64,000 nucleotides of DNA, taken from the NCBI RefSeq assembly GCF_000715075.1, contig NC_134082.1, positions 194,917,948 through 194,981,947 of the forward strand. The letters are read 5' to 3'. Below the pieces are notes generated by a model that searched no databases, had not been told where the DNA came from, and saw only the letters and a program-made list of their open reading frames with translations. The position numbers and the translations under genes were made by a program. Shown here piece after piece: positions 11,399 through 23,157 of this stretch. Position 1 is the stretch's first letter, and every line of letters begins with the position of its first letter. Source of the DNA: Nicotiana tabacum. Its lineage: Eukaryota > Streptophyta > Magnoliopsida > Solanales > Solanaceae.

Positions 11399-11612
11399 TT
11401 GGAGATAAAAATAATAAAACATTCTCTTTTGGAATTTTCTAATTTTTTCATAATAAGACTCGGAAATAGACATAAACAAAAAACTAACAGACTCTGATGA
11501 AAGACGAAATACATACTCGAAAAACAAACAACTCACATACTATAATAAAAGAAATATAGACTACAAGACAAACTGGCAGACTTTAACGGAAAGAAAATAC
11601 ATACTCAAGAAA

Positions 11613-13669
11613 TCACGAATACATCAGTGCCTCAATTGCCCCCGGGACCCGCGGGGCATCATTCGGCCTCGCCGCGGGCTGATTTGCTAAATCCCTTTGG
11701 AGATGGTAGAGATCTTCCATTACCCGGCGAACAAAAATCATCACAGTAGCGAAGAACATAGATCTAGTCATATCCTTATAGCTACTGCACTTCATCGTGA
11801 TGTAGTTGGCAACCCTTTTGACTCGTTCTCTTATGACACCCTTCTCTTGCAACAAACGCCCAATCTGTTCGGTTCTGGCTTCCAAAGTTTGTTCGGCTAC
11901 CTGGTTCTGCTCTTGGAGTTGTTGCAAGTCTCTTTCTAGCTGTTCCATTGTCGTATAACACTGTTCTCTTTCAGCCTTGAAGTCTTTCGCCTGTCTGATT
12001 GTTTTATTCTCCGTGGTGATGACCCTTTTCTTTTGTCCTGCGACCTCATTGTCGTACTTTTCTTTCAACTGCTTAACAAGGTGTGCTCGTTCATCTGCGT
12101 TTTTAGCCAATTGCTTTCGAGCCCTGGCTAGTTTACTTTCTACTTTGTTCAAATCGAAACTATAGTCATTCACTTTCTGCCTCAGGTTATTTATGAGCTT
12201 TTCATATTTGGCACTTTGGGTGGGGTTTTCTGCTGCTATTTCATTTTCTAAATTTGGGCTCGAAGGGCTTCATTTTCTTTGGCTAGCCTGTTCTTTTCTC
12301 CTTCGTCCGCCACGACTTTCAAGCCACTCTCGAATTGAAGCTCTCTAACTTACTTTTCCAATTTTCCTATTGTGGCCCTATACTCATTCTCCTTAGCCAA
12401 CCAAGCCCACTGTTCTTGCGACACCTCAACGAATTCCTGAATGTGAGGCTTTTTGGCTGGTCTTTCTGGTTCGGCCCTTGCAGTATTCTTCTTTCTATAC
12501 CAGGCAAGATAGGCGGGTGAGACTTCGCCTCTATATAGGTCATGCACTCGAGTGTTCACCGTTAAATAATGGCATTCATTCCAAATAGAACGAACTGTTT
12601 CTTCATGAAATTGGCCGTCGGAACTAACCTCGACCGCATAAATGCTAAGATCTTCATCTGGGTATATCACCTGACACATTCCCAACTGTCTCATCAGCCG
12701 GTGAGGGGAGTAGGGTTGAATACCTCACAGACCCATTATGAGGAAGTTAGGACCAGTGGAAGGCATATACACAATTTCTTCAACAGGAAGCCAACCCAAT
12801 GTCCATTCTATTTGTCCCGCAGTAACGGAATGAAGGCAGGATACCTAATCTCCAAACCCCTCTGGCAGCTTGAACCCTGAAATCCTTGTGGCAAACTCTT
12901 CAACGCAACTTTTCTTTGTAGATCCATAACTCATATACTGAGGGAGATGACACAGGTGCTCGATCATCCACATTTGTAACAGCAAATTGCATCCCTCGAA
13001 GAAATCTGCCCCAACTTTACATGCTGTGAGAGCCCGGTATATCTTAGACACTATCATAGGGTTGGCATTGGTAATCAGGACCTTGATGACTCCGTCCACT
13101 CGCAAATCGATATTCCCGTCTTTTCGGGGAAACACTACAAGGCCGAGAAAATCTACCATGAAGGCGAAATGCCTATGCTCATCCTATTTTGTTCGGTTTC
13201 CTTTGCTACAAATCCCTCTTTCCGGATCGTTGAACCCTCCTACATGCCCGTACCTCTGATATATAAAGCGTAGAGTGGAAAAATCACCCTCCAACTCGGC
13301 GTACGGGACTCCCTTGCTTATCTTTAACAAATCCATGAATTTGTGAGAGTTAACGGTTCATGGAGCGATCAGGTACTTATGCCTCAGCCCATCAGTACTC
13401 CCCATATAACCTGTTATTTCTTCCAAAGTTGGGGTGAGTTCAAAATCTGAAAAGTGAAATACGTTATGGGTCGGGTCCCAAAACATAACCAAAACCTTTA
13501 TGATATCTCCTCTAGGTCTGATTTTCAACAACCCGGTGAGACCTCCCAAATGTAGATTGACTTTATCTTGCTCCGATTTTACCAGATCTTCCCACCACAT
13601 ATGCAACTCCAAAGGGATCTTGTTCATGACTGTTATCGGCAAACTTGGACTCGTGCTCATTCTGCACAT
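11613..13669 (-). pseudogene. Element A ORF1 (extra ORF upstream of gag), broken
   Basis: This is the Ogre-specific ORF1 of about 680 codons, aligned by eye with 57936-59981 of element C. The N-terminal piece (13358-13669) has HMWWEDL, RPRGDIIKVL and NVFHFSDFELTPTLEEITGY. The middle piece (12845-13159) has FPRKDGNIDLR and FFEGCNLLLQMWMIEHL. The C-terminal piece (11613-12173) is a long coiled coil rich in Lys, Glu and Arg. At least four stops or shifts separate the open pieces (about 13357, 13160, 12695, 12349-12174). The protein's function in Ogre elements is unknown. Its N-terminal half resembles the plant mobile domain (see findings). Confidence 0.8.
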
Positions 13670-14798
13670 TTATTAGGGTGATTAAGCAAAAATCAAGACT
13701 CATTTGACTCAGACACAAAATTGACACTTTTCTTTTTTATTTATTTATTTAAAAATAAAATCCGGTTTTGCAAGTACAGCCTTTCAGCACCTCGGAGACG
13801 AAGATTTTAAGGCTGTATTGGCTAACCAGTGAAAACCTTGAAAAAAATGATCACAGGCGGTTGTTCTTACAAAATCAGCCTTCCAGCGCCCTTTTAGAGA
13901 CATTCGGCTATTTCTGACAAGAATGGCACCACCCTAATTATTTTTAAATAAAAGTAAATTGTTTGTTCTTTTGGGCTATTTTTGCAAAAAAAGGAAGTTG
14001 GACCCGATGGGGGTTGCCTACGTATCCCACATCCGGTGGGAATCAAAGTGGCTTAGTTCGGACAAAAAAAAAGAACTATTTTCGAAAACAAAACTCCTTT
14101 CTCATTTTTCAATTCGTTTTCTCTTTTGTTTTTTTAAAAATTTGGCAGAGTTTCAGCGCTATTTGGACACTGATTTTTCTTTAAACAGGTGATTCACTCC
14201 CTTGACCCTCTACACTGCTATTTCTTTTCCAAATTCTCTCCTTTCATTCCAAAGTCGGTCAGCATGCAATTCCGAAGCAAATAAATGCGCAAGTAGCAAG
14301 TAAGATGCATCAGGATGGTCTTTATATTTCGGGTGCACCTGTCCTAGACAGGCCCAACCCCTGTGTTGAGTCTCCAAAGTCAAAATGCACATGATGCAAA
14401 CAAACGTTCCTACTATGGATCCGGCATGAGGTATTGTTATACTAGGTTTAAAACCTGGGTTTATTGTTCTAGACCTGGCTCACCCGAGCGGACAACTCGA
14501 GCCGGGGGGGCTGCGTACCGGTAACCAAAAGATCATCCGGCTTTGAAACTTGTCTGAACCTCGTTCTATTTGGGATATGACACTAACATAAAGAAGTCAC
14601 GACCAGCGTGCACTCCTCGGGAGAGAGAAGAGAGGGGTTTCGTAGCAGTTTATATACAGTTCAGATAATATCAAAGCGGTAAAAGCAACATTTAGCACAT
14701 TAGGCCCAAACATGTAATAAAATCAGATAATAGATAAAGCCAAATATAATAATTCATCTAAGCTCGAATTCTGAACCCTGAACCAGAGATTCTGGGTT
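13670..14798 (-). other. Element A leader (5' UTR, no gene)
   Basis: This stretch runs from the primer site to ORF1. Near 14400-14510 it shares blocks with the leader of element C: CTCGAGTTGTCCGCTCGGGT, a nearby TCTAGAAC-like segment and GCCGGATCC. Closer to ORF1 it holds motif A1. The short open frames in it do not look coding. Confidence 0.7.
13999..14059 (-). other. Two-hairpin motif, copy A1 (before ORF1)
   Basis: In sense: GAACTAAG, TTTGAT, stem TCCCAC-CGGAT-GTGGGA (6 bp), TACGTAGGC, A, then stem ACCC-CCATC-GGGT. Both stems are perfectly paired with sequences unlike the other copies. Confidence 0.7.
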
Positions 14799-14816
14799 TC
14801 CCCAGCAGAGTCGCCA
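14799..14816 (-). promoter_or_regulatory. Element A primer-binding site, tRNA-Arg
   Basis: The minus strand reads TGGCGACTCTGCTGGGGA, four bases after the LTR end. It is the complement of a tRNA 3' end CCCCAGCAGAGTCG plus CCA, which from memory fits plant tRNA-Arg(ACG). Further complementarity to the same tRNA continues to about 14780 (see findings). Confidence 0.8.
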
Positions 14817-14928
14817 GAGCTATCACACCTCCTTTTTTACTACACCTCCGGAAGGGGTGTATAAGGGAGTTTTTCCAACTTAAAGTGACGATCGAAACGG
14901 GATTATTTTATTTAAAATCAGAGTCGCC

Positions 14929-14955
14929 ACTTGGGAGATTTATGGTGTCCCAAGT
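14929..14955 (-). other. U5 hairpin of element A
   Basis: ACTTGGGA and TCCCAAGT form a perfect 8-bp stem with an 11-nt loop, about 110 bp upstream of the PBS. Element C has the same stem. Element B has a different but equally perfect stem. Confidence 0.65.
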
Positions 14956-17058
14956 CACCGGTTTAAAATCTCGAATCGAGGAAAAGTTGACACTGTAATA
15001 CAGTCCGCGAACCAGAAATCCGAGTAAGGAATTCTGTTAACCCGGGAGAAGGTGTTAGGTATTTCCGAGTTCCGTGGTTCTAGCACGGTCGCTCAACTGT
15101 TATTATTGGCCTATTATCTGATTTTAATACATGTTTTAGCCTATGGCTCAATTTTAACTTTATAACCGCTTTTATTTAATTTTAAGAAAATATTGCAACG
15201 TCATTTAAAATACGTCTTGAACCACGTCACATAAATGCACTTGCGTCTCTCGAAATATTCTATCTAACATTGTTGAGATTTGGATTTGAGTCACATAAAT
15301 GCGCACCCAAGTTTAAGAACGTAATTTATTAAAATAATGCGCCTAAAGCAACTACGTGTTAGCAACTTGCGAGTGCAATGAATATTCGCTAAATGGCACG
15401 CCTCGGTTTCTAAGGACAAATAAGATCAATTAAATGAGGGCCATGCAATTAAGATTTTTGTTTGGCATGGCACGCCCCAATTCCAATTTTTTAAAGAGAA
15501 CTCAAACTAAACTTTGGAGGGCCATAAGCTATTTGTATTACCTAATATAGCACACTTCCAATCTATTCTTGAAAAGCCCAATTAATTAACTAAGGAAAAT
15601 TTGCGAAACTTCTACCTGTTTAAACTAAGGGTTCTACCCTACAAGTTTACTAAAATGCAGTGCATTAGAAAATTAAAGGCCCAAAGGGAAGCTATTTCAA
15701 ACACCAATGAACGGACTCCTTTTAAAATGTCTTCAAGCTTTGGGCTTAACCAAGCCCAATTTCTGATGAAAAAAAAAGCGTTCATGGGCCTGATTGTGAT
15801 TATTCTTCAGCTGGACCTGCATTAGGCCCAGCTTCTAAGCTCCAAATTATCATGCCAATCAAGAATGCCACTCAACTGATACCACAGGGAATGTGAAATC
15901 GAATTAGCAAGTTAGAATTATGATTTTAAACAACTGATACAAATTAATTAAACTAAAATTCTGATTTCATTTTTTCCAGCATGCGTTTGAATCAAGTCTG
16001 TTATGTGAAATGTCCAACAACAACAATACAAGCTATTGGGCTCAACAGACAAGTCCAATGCATCCAACGTGCCATCCTCTCTTTAAAATGGCCCAGAAAT
16101 ATAAGGTTCCATGGACCAAAGACTTGCAAAAACCCAAAATTGGAAATTAAGACTCGAAATCAAGTCCTATTACAACACCAAGGCCTCAACAATCTATCAG
16201 CTCTCCAAATATTTCTAACATCCCATGCATTGATAACAAACAACAGTGGTTCATACTTGCAATTAATTTCTAAATTATTCTCACAACAAAACATAGGAAA
16301 TTTAAGCCCACTCAGACCATTTAAATGGTAGTTTTAACTATGTAAAATACTACAAAACTTTCCAAATTGCAAAGTAAGACCTCAAACTATAGGAACACTA
16401 ACTTAACACTCAAATAGCCTTCTATTACAGCATGTCTGACAATCCACTCATATGATAGATCTCAAACCTTATTACAATGCCGACATTCTGAATTTAAACC
16501 TCTATTCTAAATAGCCAACACAGCCTTAAACCAATAGCTGAACAAGCAAACCAACATATGCAAAGAAGATTAAGTTACTATAGAACTGGGGAATTTACTA
16601 ACATAAGATAACCAAATCTAGCAGTAATTACAACAAGAGATGGTGTTTTCATTTAAATTCCAACTCAAGTTTCCAGATCTTTACACAAATTTAGTCAGGT
16701 TTCAATTCCATGACAGTCTCAAAGGCATACCTGGAAATTACAAAGGAAAAAGAAGTGAAGGATCGATAGTAAACAGTAGAACAAAAGCACAGTAGTATCA
16801 ATGCAACAGTGTCCTTGCAGCAGCTTGAAACCCTGACTTTACACCCAAAATCAAACTACTTCCCAACCCAGGTGCAAGATGTGAAACTTTTCAGAGATTT
16901 TAACTAATGAAGAAGATCAGAGACCTCTAGCTAATACAAAATTTGATCCGTTTTATCAAAGAAAATTGGTGGAAATTAGTGTAGTTTTAGAATTTTTCAG
17001 CTTTTTTGTTCTCTCAGAATGTTTCTCTTCTCTTTTCTTGAATAACAAGTCTTGGTGT

Positions 17059-17065
17059 CTTTATA
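17059..17065 (-). promoter_or_regulatory. Candidate LTR TATA box, element A
   Basis: The minus strand reads CCTATAAAGACACC, a good TATA context in the mid-LTR. It would define the U3/R start, giving an R-U5 of about 2.2 kb. Confidence 0.45.
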
Positions 17066-18253
17066 GGCAAGGCACTAGGGCAGCTTAAAATGAACTATGT
17101 TTTGCATTTCTACCCTTTTTATATTTTGGTTTTTTCTTATATACCCCTAATGTAAAATTCAGAATTTCAAAATAGTTTTAAACCCTCTTTCTTGGAAGCT
17201 TCCTATTCAGTTACTACAGATTCCCTTCACCTAGATTTCCTAAATTACCCTCCAATTCCCTCGTTTTTACTTTAGTTTCAACTATCTAACCTTCAGCTCG
17301 TGGGTCAATTTAAATAGGACCCTATCCAGACTATGGACCTGAATACTATAGCCCAGTTCCATCAGCTTCAGGCCATTAGCCATCGAGCATTGAGGCTAGA
17401 TGAACAAGACTGTCTGGGCTAAAGAAAGAAAAAGAAAAGGAAACAAGGGACGCAGAGAACTGAGTCCAAAGAACTTAAACGATTCCAACAAAACAAAAAA
17501 CAAACTTAATTAACCTATCAGCAATTATGAACCAGGCAAATGAATTCAAACAAAACAACCAAACAGGCTACTTAACAACATCTGGCCCCAAAAGAACTTA
17601 AACGATTTTAAATACTAACTATGAACACCAACCGAATTAATTCTAACCATTCTAACAAAATTTAAACAATATTAACTCATGGCTACTGCTTAACAAGACT
17701 AGTTAGAAACAGAAATAGAGGGACAAGAAAAGAAAAGGAAAGAATGGAGATGGAGTAGAAATAGAATATGAAAAAGACATTGTCAAGGAATACCTAAGGT
17801 CAGAGACCAATGGCTTGAGAGACTTGTCCGGCAACCTCTGATTCGACGCAAAACTGGTTAGTCGCATGTTCTCTTTGAGAATAAACGAACAATGCTAGTT
17901 CTAGGCCCGATCGTTCATGGAAACTTGAAAGCTTGAAAGGACTCCTTTTCTTTGTTTTAGATATGTGACTGACCCGATTTGGTGAAGATTTGGGGAGAGG
18001 AGGCGGTGGATTGGGACTCAAGGACGAACAGTGGTTGTATGGTTAGATTTTGGTGGTGTTTGGGAGGTCAACCACCTGTAACAATGGCAGAACCCTTAAG
18101 GCTGCTAGGGTTATGAGAGATGAGAGATACGAGAGAGATGACAGATGAGAAACTAAGTTGTCTCTGAACATTTCGGACATTCTTAAGTGGATAGTGAGAC
18201 ATGCCTTGGACTGTTGGATGAAATGAATTGAAGGGCCCAGATTTGCCGAGCTC

Positions 18254-18267
18254 AAACGGCACCGTTT
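18254..18267 (-). promoter_or_regulatory. Near-palindromic AAACGG/CCGTTT box in U3 of element A
   Basis: AAACGGCACCGTTT is close to the AAACGACCCCGTTT boxes in the LTR of element C (53494-53507 and neighbours), suggesting a shared protein-binding site upstream of the promoter. Confidence 0.35.
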
Positions 18268-18860
18268 GGTTGGATGACAGAATTGGACCGGGTATTGGGA
18301 CAATTGGGTTGGATTTTGGACGGGTAAAAAGGGAACCGAACATGGGCTTAAAAGATTTGGAAATAATTTAGCCCAGAATCTGTTTTTCATTTTTTTTCCT
18401 TTTCAATTTCTTTTATGTTTCAAATTAGTTCCTTTATTTTCAAACTCTTTCTTTTGATTAATTCTAAAAAATAAAACTAAAAATAATTCCTAAATCAAGT
18501 CAATTATAACACATTAAATTAATTAACTCTAATTAAAACCAACTTGAAAGAAAAATTACCAAGATTCAAAAATTAAAATTAAAAATCGCAAATTAAACTA
18601 TTTTTTGTGATTTTTCCCATTTTTATAAAACAACTACTTTGTTGATTAATCCTAAAATGTAGAATGAAATCCTTAATGCAAATGCAACATATTTCTTTTG
18701 TATTTTGCATTAATTAAATAAAGTAAACATGCACAAATAAATGCAAACAATTGACAGAAAATGCCATAAAAATCCACAAAATTGCAAACAATGGAAAAAC
18801 AATTATTTTGTTTTGAACTTATGGGAGTAATTCATATAGGGCAAAAATCACGTGCTCACA

Positions 18861-20652
18861 CCAAACATCAACCAAAACCCTTTGTCATCCCTTGAAGAGA
18901 CACATATGATTGAAATAGTTCACAAGGATGGGGAGCCCAAGAAGTCTTCTAAGTCCGTCATGATGATTCGGGCCAGTGAAAGTAATTTGGTTAAAGCTCC
19001 AGACTCTACTAAAGCAAAGCCCTTGACAGTTGAAGGGGAGACAGAAAAGTCGAGCTCGCTGAATTTGAAGCCACCGGTGTTGGTCGTGAAAGGGCCTTCA
19101 AAAGATATTGGGGCAAGTCCAGAAAGTTCAAAGGTGGTAGTGTCAGGGATTCCAAGTAAGCCTGTCATAGTTCTGAAGGGGGCTCCTATCACCCATATCA
19201 TCATTAAACCAGTAACCCAACTACCACTGGTGGATGCCAAGGCTGTTCCGTGGAATTATAAACAAGTGATAGTGACATACAAAGGAAAAGAAATAGAGGA
19301 AGAAGTTAATGAAACTGGAGGATTGACTCGTTCTGGGAGATGTTTCACCCAGAAGAATTAAGGAAAGCCAAGCCATTCAAGGATAGCCAAATGCCAGTAA
19401 AGAAATCGTTCACCAAGGAAGAGGCTGAGGAGTTCCTGAAAAAGATGAAAGTGTAGGATTATTCCATTGTGGAGCAGTTAAGGAAAACACCAGCTCAGAT
19501 TTCTCTTTTGTCTTTGTTGATACATTCAGATGAACATCGCAGGGTCTTGATGAAGATTTTGAATGAGGCACATGTTCCTGATAAGATCATAGTGAACCAC
19601 TTGGAAAAGATAGCTGGCAAGATCTTCGAAGCAAATAGGATCACTTTCTCGGATGATGAACTTCCTATGGAGGGTACAGAACACAACCGAGCTCTTTATC
19701 TCCCGATGAAGTGTGAAGATTCTATTGTTTCAAGGGTTTTGGTTGATAATGGCTCTAGTGCGAATATTTGTCCCCTGTCTACTCTGCAAAAACTGAAGAT
19801 CGGCACAGAAAGAATCCACTCGAATAGTGTGTAGGTTCAAGGCTTTGATGGGGGAGGTAAATATTCTGTTGGAGATATAATGCTCGAATTGTTGATAGGA
19901 CCTGTTGAGTTTACCATGGAATTCCAAGCGTTAGATGTGGTTGTCTCTTACAATCTGTTGTTGTGTAGGCCCTGAATACATACTGCTAAGGCAGTCCCAT
20001 CTTCTCTGCACCAAATGGTGAAGTTTGAATATGACACGCAGGAAATAGTTGTGCACGGTGACGAGGACATGTCATCTTGTAATGATACAATTGTTCTGTT
20101 CATCAAAGCTGAAGATGATAAGGGACCTTGGGTCTATCAGACTTTCGAAACAGTGTCTGTTGAGAAAATTCCTGAAGGAAAATGCATTCCGGGTCTTAAG
20201 CTATCCTCCGCATCCGTCATGGTTGCGAATGAAATGTTGAAGAATGGTTTTGTGCTGGGCAAGGGTTTGGGCTCATCCCTGTAGGGTATTGTGCATCCAG
20301 TGCGTCCTAGTGGGAATCCTGGTACGTTTGGTTTGGGATTCATGCCCACAGAGAAGGATGTGAAAAGGGTTAAAAATCTGAAACAGAAGGTATGGTCGCT
20401 CCCCAAGCCCGTTCCACTCATCTCTAAGTCTTTTGTCAAGCCAGGGGCCGAAAAACCTCCAACCTCCTCAATCCCAAAACTTGTGGTCGATGTTGATGAA
20501 GAGCTGATCAAGAGGTTCCAAAGTCTGTTCGAAAAGGTCAATATGGTAGAAGTTGGTGAAGGCTCTAGAAAAGCAGATGTGCAGCTCGTTGGCCCAAACG
20601 TGAAGCTTAGCAATTGGGAAGCTACTCCTCTCCCCACCAGGAAGGAGTTTTG
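18861..20652 (+). pseudogene. Element B gag-pro, 3' fragment with protease and G-patch-like tail
   Basis: Starting in the gag-pro linker just after the zinc-knuckle region, the frame carries HMIEIVHKDGEPKK, AVPWNYKQV and GLTRSGRCF. The protease catalytic segment VDNGSSANICP lies near 19741-19773. The tail has EMLKNGFVLGKGLGSSL, a G-patch-like glycine motif. It ends at EF before the intron. In-frame stops occur at about 19359, 19454, 19832, 19975 and 20282. The 5' end is set by the insertion of element A, not by a start codon. Confidence 0.9.
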
Positions 20653-20833
20653 GTAGTTTGCTTTGTTTTCCTTTCTGTTATCTGGGTTATTCCAGGGTTG
20701 TAATCCAGATTTTTAGGTTTTGCTTGTTTTGATGTTCAAACCCTTCTATCCTTTTATTTTTCAATGAAATGCAATTTCCCGTTTTCTGTTATTCTTAATA
20801 GTGTTTTATTTTGTTCTTTTTTCTTTTGTACAG
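20653..20833 (+). other. Element B intron between protease and RT (181 bp)
   Basis: The donor is TTTTG/GTAGTTTG at 20653 and the acceptor TTCTTTTGTACAG ends at 20833, preceded by a T-rich tract. Splicing removes the TAG that ends the protease frame and connects it to the YAG-SDMTCM frame of RT, as in element A. One TGA remains just after the junction; element A has CGC (Arg) at this position. Confidence 0.75.
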
Positions 20834-22440
20834 TTCCTTTTATGCTGGTTGAAGTGACATGACATGCATGAAGAATTTTCAGCCGAATCTTAAAAGCAAA
20901 TCTAATCCTGAAATAACAATCCAAGAAGTAGAATACGATGATGAAATAGAATATGACGAAGAAGCAGTATTTGAGGAAATCATTAAAGATCTAAAACAAT
21001 TTGAAGAAAAACCAAAGCCTAATTTGAGTGAAACTGAAGCAATCAATTTAGGGGACCATGATGGTGTTAGGGAAACCAAGATAAGTGTGCATTTAGAACC
21101 ACAAGTTAAGGATGAAATAATCAAAACGTTGTTTGAGTACAAAGATGTCTTTGCATGGTCATATGACGATATGCCGGGCTTGAGCACTGATCTAGTAGTT
21201 CATAAATTGCCAATTGATCCAACATTCCCTCCTGTTAAGCAAAAGTTGCGAAAGTTCAAGACTGATATGAGTGTGAAGATCAAAGAAGAAATCACAAAGC
21301 AGCTTACTGCAAAGGTCATTCGGGTCACTCGATATCCCACTTGGTTAGCCAATGTTGTGCCAGTACCAAAGAAAGATGGTAAGACCAGGGTATGTGTTGC
21401 TTACCGTGATCTTAACAAAGCAAGCCCAAAGGATGATTTTCCATTGCCAAACATTCACATTCTGATTGATAATTGTGCCAAGAATGAGATTGGGTCTTTT
21501 GTAGATTGTTACGCGAGATATCACCAGATCTTGATGGATGAGGAAGATGCAGAAAAGACAACGTTCATCACGCCATGGGGACATATTGCTACTGGGTAAT
21601 TCCATTCGGTCTGAAGAATGCTGGGGCAACATATATGAGGGCGATAACCACCATATTTCACGACATGATACACAAGGATATTGAGGTTTATGTAGACGAT
21701 GTGATCATAAAGTCAAAGAAGCAGTCTAACCAAGTCAGGGACTTGAGGAAGTTTTTCCAAAGGCTCCGCAGGTACAACCTCAAGCTCAATCCAGTAAAAT
21801 GTGCATTTGGTGTCCCCTCAGGGAAACTGCTGGGATTCATGGTCAGTAGACGTGGTATTAAGTTGGATCTGTCGAAGGTCAAAGCCATTCAAGAGTTACC
21901 ACCGCCAAAGAACAAAATAGAGGTGATGAGCCTACTTGGAAGGTTAAATTACATCACCAGGTTTATTGTTTAACTCACGACAACCTGTGAGCTCATCTTT
22001 AAGCTGCTGAAGAAGAATTCTGCATTAAAGTGGACTGACGAGTGTCAAGAAGCATTTGATAAGATCAAGAGGTACCTGTCGAATCTACCTGTGCTGATCC
22101 CACCAAAGCCTGGAATACCTTTATTTCTCTATTTGACAGTCTTGGATAATTCTTTTGGTTGTGTATTGGGTCAACATGACGTCACAAGAAAGAAGGAGCA
22201 AACAATCTATTATCTTAGTAAGAAGTTCACTCCCTATGAGGTTGAGTACACTCTGCTTGAGATGACATGTTGCGCCCTGACTTGGGTGGCGCAAAAGTTG
22301 AAGCATTATCTGTCGTCCTACACTACTTACCTCATTTCTCACATAGATCCTCTAAAGTATATCTTTCAGAAGCCTATGCCTACAGGAAGACTTGCCAAAT
22401 TGCAGATTTTACTTACAAAATTTGACATCATCTATATGAC
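20834..22440 (+). pseudogene. Element B reverse transcriptase and Ty3-type RNase H, broken
   Basis: The acidic N-terminal linker (20859 on) ends in KPKPNLSETEAINLG. RT follows with KKDGKTRVCVAYRDLNKASP, where the usual Asp of VDYRDL is Ala. The catalytic EVYVDDVIIKSK is near 21686-21721. RNase H begins near 22085 with LYLTVLDNSFGCVLGQHD. Breaks include a one-base loss near 21575 (just before GTYCYW) and a TAA at 21971-21973. The reading frame otherwise remains long, so B is only moderately decayed. Confidence 0.9.
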
Positions 22441-22559
22441 TCGGACCGCGATGAAAGCCCAAGCTTTGGCCGACCACTTGGCCGAGAATCCGGTGGATGA
22501 TGAATATGAGCCACTGAAGACTTATTTTCCTGATGAAGAGGTCATGTGTGTTGACGAGG

Positions 22560-22965
22560 TTGACCATGATGAAAAGCCAGGTTGGAAACTCTTCTTTGAT
22601 GGACCTGCTAACATGAAAGGGGTCGGAATAGGGGATGTACTTATCTTTGAAACAGGGGAACACTACCCTGTAATAGCCCAGCTTCGATTTTATTGCACCA
22701 ACAACATGGCTGAGTACGAAACATGCATTCTGGGTTTGAGGTTAGCTATAGACATGGGAGTCCAGGAAATACTTGTTCTGTGAGATTCAGATTTGTTGGT
22801 TCACCAGATTCAAGGAGAATGAGAGACTCGAGATTTGAAGCTCATACCATACCGATAGTGCCTGCATGATCTTTGTCAACGATTCAGGTCGGTTGAATTT
22901 AGACACATTCCCAGGATTCATAATGAGATTGCTGATGCCTTGGCTACTCTGGCATCAATGTTACA
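22560..22965 (+). pseudogene. Element B second RNase H (archaeal/plant type), broken
   Basis: It contains KLFFDGPANMKGVGIG (first Asp), NNMAEYETCILGLRLAIDMG (Glu), DSDLLVHQIQGE (second Asp) and HIPRIHNEIADALATLAS (last Asp and flanking residues). All four acidic positions are readable. Stops at 22781-22783 (before DSDLL), 22819-22821 and 22856-22858 break the frame. It sits between the Ty3 RNase H and integrase, the order known in Tat elements. Confidence 0.85.
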
Positions 22966-23157
22966 TCATCCGGACAAGGCTTATGTCGACCCCGTGCATA
23001 TCCAAGTTCATGATCAACATGCTTATTGTAATGTGGTGGAAGAGGAAATCGATGGTGGACCTTGGTTCCACGATGTCAAGGAATACATCAGGTTGGGGTG
23101 TATCCAGTACATGCTACAGGTGACCAAAAGAGAACCATTCGATGTCTGGCTAGTGGA

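Larger units (their letters stand above)
1..18860 (-). mobile_element. Element A: Ogre/Tat-type Ty3/gypsy retrotransposon, minus strand, nested in element B
   Basis: Reading down from 18860, the sequence shows a 4040-bp 5' LTR, a tRNA-Arg primer site, a leader, ORF1, gag, protease, a short intron, RT, RNase H, a second RNase H, integrase, a long 3' UTR with minisatellites, a polypurine tract, and the first 110 bp of the 3' LTR. Positions 1-110 and 18751-18860 are near-identical and both end at the same LTR terminus, which pairs the two LTRs. An extra ORF before gag, the pro/RT intron, the second RNase H, a tRNA-Arg primer and tandem repeats near the 3' LTR are the known hallmarks of Ogre elements. 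All reading frames are broken, so it is defective. It sits in the gag region of plus-strand element B; the right flank begins CCAAA, so the unseen left flank should carry the same 5 bp. Confidence 0.9.
14821..18860 (-). repeat. Element A 5' LTR, 4040 bp
   Basis: It starts at 18860 with TGTGAGCACGTG and ends at 14821 with GGTGTGATA, where B and C end GTGACA; the terminal CA has become TA. The region before the PBS is colinear with the LTR end of element C (CCTAACACCTTCTCCCGG, then CCTCGATTCGAGATT). Open frames inside (for example 15601-15825, 15981-16331) have no recognisable product. Confidence 0.9.

Noticed and set aside
14780..14816. A tRNA gene (3' half of tRNA-Arg)
   Set aside because: Only the 3' half is present, and it sits at the primer-binding site of an LTR element. 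It is primer complementarity, not a gene.
15601..16331. Possible genes inside the LTR of element A (74 and 116 residues)
   Set aside because: No domain, no conservation in the LTRs of B or C, and the location is inside an LTR.
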